This document shows positions 58,252-64,000 of a DNA stretch of 64,000 nucleotides, piece by piece; position 1 is the first letter of the stretch, and the number at the start of each line of letters is the position of its first letter. Both the position numbers and the translations under genes were made by a program. Origin of the DNA: Sinorhizobium sojae CCBAU 05684 (GTDB taxonomy: Bacteria > Pseudomonadota > Alphaproteobacteria > Rhizobiales > Rhizobiaceae). The DNA lies in the NCBI RefSeq assembly GCF_002288525.1, contig NZ_CP023067.1, positions 868,001 through 932,000 of the forward strand, given 5' to 3'. A model generated the notes under the pieces. That model saw only the letters and a program-made list of their open reading frames with translations. It was not told where the DNA came from and did not search any database.

Positions 58252-60246
58252 ATGGATACCATTATCAAGGCTATCGTCTTCCTGCCTCTGATCGGCTTTC
58301 TGATCGCCGGCCTCCTCGGCACTCAGATCGGCGCCAAGGCATCCGAATATGTAACCAGCGGACTGATGCTCGTCGCGCTGGCGCTCTCCTGGCTCGTCTT
58401 CTTCAACGTCGCGCTCGGCCACGAAGAGATGCTCCGGGTTTCGGTGCTGCGCTGGATCCAGTCCGGCAGCTTCGATGTCGAATGGGCTTTCCGCGTAGAC
58501 ACGCTGACCGCGGTTATGTTCGTGGTCGTCAATACGGTCTCGACGCTGGTGCATATCTACTCGATCGGCTACATGCACCACGATCCGCATCGTCCACGCT
58601 TCTTCGGCTATCTGTCGCTCTTCACCTTCGCCATGCTGATGCTGGTGACGGCGGACAACCTCCTGCAGATGTTCTTCGGCTGGGAAGGCGTGGGCCTTGC
58701 GTCCTACCTGCTGATCGGCTTCTGGTATAAGAAGCCGTCGGCCAATGCCGCGGCGATGAAGGCCTTCATCGTCAACCGTGTCGGCGATTTCGGCTTTGCA
58801 CTCGGCATTTTCGCGGTCTTCGTTCTCTTCGGCTCGGTCAATTTGGAGACGATCTTCGCAGCCGCGCAGAACTACCTTCCGGCAGAGGGCGCCGGGGCAG
58901 GCGAGGCAGTCATCAATCTCTTCGGCATGCAGCTCGGCAAGGCGGATGCCCTGACCGCGGCCTGCGTGCTGCTCTTCATGGGTGCGATGGGCAAGTCGGC
59001 GCAGTTCCTGCTGCATACGTGGCTGCCGGACGCCATGGAGGGCCCGACGCCGGTTTCGGCGCTCATCCATGCCGCAACCATGGTGACTGCCGGCGTCTTC
59101 CTCGTCGCCCGCATGTCGCCGCTCTTCGAGCTGTCGCCTGACGCTTTGACCGTCGTCACCGTTATCGGCGCCATCACCGCCTTCTTCGCCGCGACCGTCG
59201 GGCTCGTCCAGAACGACATTAAGCGCGTCATCGCCTATTCGACCTGTTCGCAGCTCGGCTACATGTTCGTGGCGCTTGGCGTTGGTGCCTATGGCGCCGC
59301 CATCTTCCACCTGTTCACGCACGCCTTCTTCAAGGCTCTCTTGTTCCTCGGGGCCGGCTCCGTCATTCACGCCGTCGACGGCGAGCAGGACATGCGTCAC
59401 ATGGGGGGCCTGCGCCGGCACATCCCGATGACCTATTGGATGATGTTCATCGGTACGATCGCGCTGACCGGCGTCGGCATTCCCGGCACGCTCTTTGGGA
59501 CGGCCGGTTTCTTTTCGAAGGATGCGATCATCGAATCGACCTTTGCTTCGCACAGCGTCATTTCGGGTTTCGCCTTCGTGCTCCTGGTGGTCGCGGCACT
59601 CTTCACCAGCTTCTACTCCTGGCGTCTGACCTTCATGACCTTCCACGGCCGGCCGCGCGCGTCGGCCGACGTCATGCACCACGTGCATGAATCGCCGCAG
59701 GTCATGCTGGTGCCCCTCTATGTCCTGGCCATTGGTGCGCTCGTTGCCGGCTTCCTCTTCCACGATTATTTCTTCGGCCATCACTATGCCGAGTTCTGGA
59801 AGGGTGCGCTCTTCACGCTGCCGGAAAACGAGATCCTCGAGGAATTTCACCACGTTCCGCTGTGGGTGAAGTGGAGCCCGTTCGTCGCCATGACGCTCGG
59901 CCTCGTGACCGCCTGGTACATGTATATCCGCTCGCCGGAGACGCCGAAGTACCTCGCCGAGCAGCATCGCGGTCTCTACCAGTTCCTCTTGAACAAGTGG
60001 TATTTCGACGAGCTCTACGATTTCCTCTTCGTCCGCTCCGCCAAGCGCCTTGGCGTATTCCTCTGGAAGCAGGGTGATGGTCGCGTAATCGACGGCTTCG
60101 GCCCGAACGGTGTGGCGGCGCGTGTTCTCGACGTGACCGATCGTGTCGTCCGGCTGCAGACCGGTTACCTTTATCACTACGCGTTTGCGATGCTGATCGG
60201 CATTGCAGCGCTCGTTACATGGATGATGCTCGGGAGTTCCTTCTGA
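58252..60246 (+). CDS. nuoL: NADH-quinone oxidoreductase subunit L
   Basis: The 664-residue antiporter-like subunit has the proton-pump core ([60 protein letters not shown]) and the long C-terminal lateral helix region after residue 500. It is coupled to nuoM (ATGA overlap). Confidence 0.98.
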   Translation: MDTIIKAIVFLPLIGFLIAGLLGTQIGAKASEYVTSGLMLVALALSWLVFFNVALGHEEMLRVSVLRWIQSGSFDVEWAFRVDTLTAVMFVVVNTVSTLVHIYSIGYMHHDPHRPRFFGYLSLFTFAMLMLVTADNLLQMFFGWEGVGLASYLLIGFWYKKPSANAAAMKAFIVNRVGDFGFALGIFAVFVLFGSVNLETIFAAAQNYLPAEGAGAGEAVINLFGMQLGKADALTAACVLLFMGAMGKSAQFLLHTWLPDAMEGPTPVSALIHAATMVTAGVFLVARMSPLFELSPDALTVVTVIGAITAFFAATVGLVQNDIKRVIAYSTCSQLGYMFVALGVGAYGAAIFHLFTHAFFKALLFLGAGSVIHAVDGEQDMRHMGGLRRHIPMTYWMMFIGTIALTGVGIPGTLFGTAGFFSKDAIIESTFASHSVISGFAFVLLVVAALFTSFYSWRLTFMTFHGRPRASADVMHHVHESPQVMLVPLYVLAIGALVAGFLFHDYFFGHHYAEFWKGALFTLPENEILEEFHHVPLWVKWSPFVAMTLGLVTAWYMYIRSPETPKYLAEQHRGLYQFLLNKWYFDELYDFLFVRSAKRLGVFLWKQGDGRVIDGFGPNGVAARVLDVTDRVVRLQTGYLYHYAFAMLIGIAALVTWMMLGSSF

Positions 60247-61757
60247 TGACCGATTGGCCCGTACTTTCCGCGGTCACCTTCCTGCCGCTCGCCGGCGTGC
60301 TGCTTCTCCTGTTGATGCGGGAAGACAGCGCCTACGGCCGCCGCAACATCCTGAACGTGTCGCTGCTGACGACGATCTTCACCTTCGTCCTGTCGCTCTA
60401 CGTCTGGTACCAGTTCGACAGTGCGAACCCCGGCTTCCAAATGATCGAGAAGCACGAATGGCTCGGCACCGGCATTTCCTATCACCTCGGGATCGACGGC
60501 ATCTCGGTTCTCTTCGTGCCGCTGACGGCCTTCCTGATGCCCTTTTGCGTGCTTGCGAGCTGGGTCACGATCGAGAAGCGGCTGAAGGAGTACATGATCG
60601 CGTTCCTGATCCTGGAAACGCTGATGCTTGGCGTCTTCGTGTCGCTCGACATCGTGCTCTTCTACGTATTCTTCGAGGCAGGCCTGATCCCGATGTTCAT
60701 CATCATCGGCGTCTGGGGTGGCAAGGACCGCGTCTACGCGAGCTACAAATTCTTCCTCTACACGCTGCTCGGCTCTGTCCTGATGCTGCTCGCCATCATG
60801 GCCATGTATTGGCAGGCCGGCACCACCGACATCACCGAATTGCTGAAGTATAGCTTCCCGCGTCAGATGCAGACGTGGCTGTGGCTCGCCTTCTTCGCGT
60901 CCTTCGCCGTGAAGATGCCGATGTGGCCGGTCCACACCTGGCTTCCGGACGCGCACGTCCAGGCGCCGACGGCGGGCTCGGTCATCCTGGCGGGTATTCT
61001 CCTGAAGCTCGGCGGCTATGGCTTCCTGCGCTTCTCGCTGCCAATGTTCCCGCTGGCCTCCGATTTCTTCGCGCCGCTCGTCTACACGCTGTCGGTCATC
61101 GCGATCATCTACACCTCGCTGGTGGCGATGATGCAGACCGACATCAAAAAGCTGATCGCCTATTCGTCGGTCGCGCATATGGGTTACGTCACGATGGGCA
61201 CCTTCGCGGCCAACGTCCAGGGTGTCCAGGGCGCCATCTTCCAGATGCTGTCGCACGGCATCGTCTCCGGCGCGCTCTTCCTTTGCGTCGGCGTCGTCTA
61301 TGACCGGCTGCATACGCGCGAAATCGCCGCCTATGGCGGCCTCGTCAACAACATGCCGAAATACGCCGTGGCCTTCATGGTCTTCACCATGGCCAATGTG
61401 GGCCTCCCGGGCACCTCGGGATTCATTGGCGAAGTGCTGACGCTGGTCGGCGTCTTCCGTGCCAACACCTGGGTTGCGCTCTTCGCGACCAGCGGCGTGA
61501 TCCTGTCGGCCGCCTATGCGCTCTGGCTTTATCGCCGGGTGATCTTCGGCGCGCTGGAAAAGGAAAGCCTCAAGGCGCTGCTCGACCTGTCTGGGCGCGA
61601 GAAGCTGATCCTCTACCCGCTGGTAATCCTGACGATCTTCTTCGGGGTCTATCCGGCGCCGGTCTTCGATGCGACGGCGGCTTCGGTGGACCTGCTCGTC
61701 AACAACTACGCCGCGGCCCTGCAGGCAGCGCAAGACGTCGCGCTTTCGGCGCAATGA
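60246..61757 (+). CDS. nuoM: NADH-quinone oxidoreductase subunit M
   Basis: The start at 60246 ([17 protein letters not shown]) gives 503 residues of an antiporter-like proton channel. [50 protein letters not shown] and the broken helix region are conserved. It overlaps the nuoL stop. Confidence 0.98.
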   Translation: MTDWPVLSAVTFLPLAGVLLLLLMREDSAYGRRNILNVSLLTTIFTFVLSLYVWYQFDSANPGFQMIEKHEWLGTGISYHLGIDGISVLFVPLTAFLMPFCVLASWVTIEKRLKEYMIAFLILETLMLGVFVSLDIVLFYVFFEAGLIPMFIIIGVWGGKDRVYASYKFFLYTLLGSVLMLLAIMAMYWQAGTTDITELLKYSFPRQMQTWLWLAFFASFAVKMPMWPVHTWLPDAHVQAPTAGSVILAGILLKLGGYGFLRFSLPMFPLASDFFAPLVYTLSVIAIIYTSLVAMMQTDIKKLIAYSSVAHMGYVTMGTFAANVQGVQGAIFQMLSHGIVSGALFLCVGVVYDRLHTREIAAYGGLVNNMPKYAVAFMVFTMANVGLPGTSGFIGEVLTLVGVFRANTWVALFATSGVILSAAYALWLYRRVIFGALEKESLKALLDLSGREKLILYPLVILTIFFGVYPAPVFDATAASVDLLVNNYAAALQAAQDVALSAQ

Positions 61758-61776
61758 CCACAGGACGTGATCGGAC

Positions 61777-63219
61777 ATGACTGCTGAAACCCTTATTGCA
61801 AGCCTGCAACTCTCGATGCCCGAGCTTATCCTCGCGATCGGCGCGATGGTGCTGTTGATGGTCGGTGTCTTTTCAAGCGAAAGGTCGACGGCGACCGTGA
61901 CCGGACTCTCGGTTGCGGTGCTGATCTTCGCCGGGCTGTGGCTGGTTCTGAAGACGGGAGAGGGCGCGGCCTATGGCGGCGCCTTCCTTTCCGATCCGTT
62001 CTCGAAATTCATGAAGGTCCTGGCGCTGATCGGCTCGATCACCGTCATGGTGATGACCGTCGGCCATGCCCGCTCGGCCCAGATCGATCGGTTCGAGTTC
62101 CCGGTGCTTCTGCTGCTCGCCACCCTCGGCATGCTGCTGATGATCTCGGCCAACGACCTGATCTCGCTCTACCTGTCCTTGGAACTGCAGTCGCTCGCGC
62201 TCTATGTCGTTGCAGCCATCAATCGCGACAGCATCCGCTCGACGGAAGCGGGCCTCAAATATTTCGTCCTCGGCGCCCTGTCGTCGGGCATGCTGCTCTA
62301 CGGCATGTCGCTGGTCTACGGGTTCACCGGCCATACCGGCTTCGACCAGATCGCCAACGCGCTGACCGCGGAGGGCCGCTCGCTCGGCCTCGTCTTCGGT
62401 CTCGTCTTCATCCTGGCCGGCATCGCCTTCAAGATCTCCGCCGTGCCGTTTCACATGTGGACGCCGGACGTTTACGAAGGTGCCCCGACGCCGGTCACCG
62501 CCTTCTTCGCCGCAGCGCCGAAGGTCGCGGCCATGGCCATGCTCGTCCGCATCGTCATCCACGCCTTCGAGCCGGTGGTTGCCGACTGGCAGCAGATCGT
62601 CGTCTTCATCTCGATCGCTTCCATGCTGCTCGGTTCCTTCGCGGCGATCGGCCAGCGCAACATCAAGCGTCTGATGGCCTATTCGTCGATCGGCCACATG
62701 GGCTACGCCTTGGTCGGCCTTGCCGCCGGCTCGATGACCGGCGTGCGCGGCGTGATCCTCTATATGCTGATCTATATGGTGATGACGCTCGGCACCTTCG
62801 CCTGCATTCTCGCCATGCGCCGCCGGGAAGGCGAGAATGTGGAAGGCATCGACGATCTCGCAGGTCTGTCTCAGACCAACCCTTTCATGGCGACGGTTCT
62901 GACGGCCCTGATGTTCTCGCTCGCGGGCATCCCGCCGCTTGCCGGCTTCTTCGGGAAGTATTTCGTTTTCGTGGCGGCGATCGAGGCGCAGCTCTATGCT
63001 CTCGCGATCATCGGCGTGCTCGCCTCCGTCGTCGGCGCCTATTATTACCTGCGTATCGTCAAGGTCATGTGGTTCGACGAGGCAAAGGGCGAGTTTGCCC
63101 GCACCGCCGGTGAATTGCGGCTCGTCTTCGGGCTGTCCGGCCTCTTCGTGCTCGGATATGTGCTGATCGGCGGACCGCTTGGCAATGCCGCGGAAGTCGC
63201 GGCGCGGACCTTCTTTTGA
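61777..63219 (+). CDS. nuoN: NADH-quinone oxidoreductase subunit N
   Basis: The 480-residue antiporter-like subunit has [56 protein letters not shown] and [20 protein letters not shown]. It closes the complex I subunit set, and its stop overlaps birA. Confidence 0.98.
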   Translation: MTAETLIASLQLSMPELILAIGAMVLLMVGVFSSERSTATVTGLSVAVLIFAGLWLVLKTGEGAAYGGAFLSDPFSKFMKVLALIGSITVMVMTVGHARSAQIDRFEFPVLLLLATLGMLLMISANDLISLYLSLELQSLALYVVAAINRDSIRSTEAGLKYFVLGALSSGMLLYGMSLVYGFTGHTGFDQIANALTAEGRSLGLVFGLVFILAGIAFKISAVPFHMWTPDVYEGAPTPVTAFFAAAPKVAAMAMLVRIVIHAFEPVVADWQQIVVFISIASMLLGSFAAIGQRNIKRLMAYSSIGHMGYALVGLAAGSMTGVRGVILYMLIYMVMTLGTFACILAMRRREGENVEGIDDLAGLSQTNPFMATVLTALMFSLAGIPPLAGFFGKYFVFVAAIEAQLYALAIIGVLASVVGAYYYLRIVKVMWFDEAKGEFARTAGELRLVFGLSGLFVLGYVLIGGPLGNAAEVAARTFF

Positions 63220-63983
63220 CGCGCGGGCAGGGCGGCGGCCGGATTTCAGCTGAGGATTTCCGGCATGTTGCGCTCGACGAGGCGGTCTCGACCAACAGCG
63301 AGTGCCTGGCGCGGGCTCGCGCAGGGGATCCGGGCTTTCTCTGGATCACGGCGGAGCGCCAGACCGGCGGGCGTGGCCGGCGTGGCCGCGCCTGGTTTTC
63401 GGAGCCCGGAAACCTGTATGCGTCGCTACTGCTCGTCGATTCCGCTCCCGTCGAACGCCTGCACTCGCTGCCGCTCGCGGCGGCCGTTGCGGTTCACCGC
63501 GCGATCCGCCGGGTCATGCCCCCGGGTGGTCCGGAAGTTTCGATCAAATGGCCCAACGACATTTTGATCGATGGTCGGAAGACCTGCGGCATCCTGCTCG
63601 AAGGCGAGGGGCTGCCGGACGGACGTTATGCTTTGGTGATAGGCTGCGGGGTCAATGTGGCGGCGATGCCGAAGGAGGCGCTCTATCCGGTCACCTCGCT
63701 TCGGCAGGTGGGTGCCACGGTATCGCCCGTGGAGCTCTTCGCCCATCTCTTCGTGACGATGGCCGAGACGCTGTCGCTTTGGGACCGGGGTGCCGGCATA
63801 GCTGCCATCATCGATCAGTGGAAGGCGGCGGCAAAAGGCATAGGTCAAACCATCACCGTGAACCTGCCGGACCGATCACTTTCCGGGCGTTTCGTCGGTA
63901 TCGACGAGGACGGCCGACTCCTGCTTGATGCCGGCGCCGGGGCGCCGCAGGCGATTGCAGCGGGGGACGTATTTTTCGGATGA
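63216..63983 (+). CDS. birA: biotin--[acetyl-CoA-carboxylase] ligase
   Basis: The 255-residue protein has the biotin ligase catalytic domain without a DNA-binding domain: [24 protein letters not shown] (the GRGRRG loop), [32 protein letters not shown], and a C-terminal SH3-like segment ([16 protein letters not shown]). It attaches biotin to carboxylase carrier proteins via biotinyl-AMP. The TTG start overlaps the nuoN stop, implying coupling; no better start is seen. Without the HTH it should not act as a biotin repressor. Confidence 0.93.
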   Translation: MTRGQGGGRISAEDFRHVALDEAVSTNSECLARARAGDPGFLWITAERQTGGRGRRGRAWFSEPGNLYASLLLVDSAPVERLHSLPLAAAVAVHRAIRRVMPPGGPEVSIKWPNDILIDGRKTCGILLEGEGLPDGRYALVIGCGVNVAAMPKEALYPVTSLRQVGATVSPVELFAHLFVTMAETLSLWDRGAGIAAIIDQWKAAAKGIGQTITVNLPDRSLSGRFVGIDEDGRLLLDAGAGAPQAIAAGDVFFG

Positions 63984-64000
63984 ACGAGGAACAGGGGCGC
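63980..64000 (+). CDS. start of next gene, possibly ribonuclease J
   Basis: ATG 63980 overlaps the birA stop (ATGA) and reads MNEEQGR before the window ends. From recalled rhizobial gene order, the gene after birA is usually rnj (ribonuclease J). Seven residues cannot confirm this. Confidence 0.35.

Overview
The window is a high-GC alphaproteobacterial chromosome segment, most probably from Sinorhizobium/Ensifer or a close Rhizobiaceae relative. The evidence is the family-level match of the proteins, the housekeeping order ctaA, argC, speB, rpsI-rplM, then clpP-clpX-lon-hupB, tRNAs, nuoA-N, birA, and the style of the promoters (TTGAC/CTTGAA -35 boxes). The order matches what I recall for the S. 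meliloti chromosome; the species was not determined. No phage, integrase, IS element or CRISPR array was seen.

Region 1 (1-6 kb) is an envelope or exopolysaccharide locus: a GT4 glycosyltransferase cut by the left edge, a Wza-type export lipoprotein, a divergent Wzz/BY-kinase-like protein whose kinase half has lost its P-loop lysine, a CelD/BcsL-type GNAT and a hexapeptide O-acetyltransferase. Region 2 (6-14 kb) has a phosphoesterase, a DUF2842 protein, heme A synthase (ctaA), and a C4-dicarboxylate-type module: a sensor kinase and FixJ-type regulator divergent from a TRAP transporter (dctPQM), with a perfect 18-bp palindrome between them. Region 3 (14-27 kb) is mixed metabolism: argC, an agmatinase-family gene, rpsI-rplM with a strong promoter followed at once by a terminator-like leader hairpin, an enoyl-CoA hydratase, a DMT permease, a CoA-binding protein, metY, a cupin, a beta-helix lipoprotein, a cytochrome P450, an EEP-family hydrolase and a cardiolipin-synthase-like PLD protein.

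Region 4 (27-36 kb) is the proteostasis cluster clpP, clpX, lon, hupB, with heat-shock (RpoH-like) promoter matches before clpP and lon. It is followed by a secreted phytase-like esterase preceded by a good PHO box, and a MarR regulator. Region 5 (36-46 kb) has two chemoreceptors, one co-directional with a secreted free-standing Cache-like sensor protein, an SbcD/YhaO plus YhaN/SbcC-like pair, and a small cupin. Region 6 (46-47 kb) has tRNA-Val(TAC) and two identical tRNA-Asp(GTC) genes.

Region 7 (47-64 kb) is a complete 14-subunit respiratory complex I operon (nuoA to nuoN). Two extra genes lie inside it: an 84-residue exported protein between nuoD and nuoE, and a helix-hairpin-helix protein between nuoF and nuoG. 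birA overlaps the end of nuoN, and a further gene, probably rnj, starts at the right edge.

The most interesting leads are the split chemosensor pair, the two nuo-operon accessory proteins, the PHO box before the phytase-like gene, the rplM leader hairpin, the P450 lacking its I-helix threonine, the pseudokinase-like polysaccharide copolymerase and the palindromic operator of the TRAP module.
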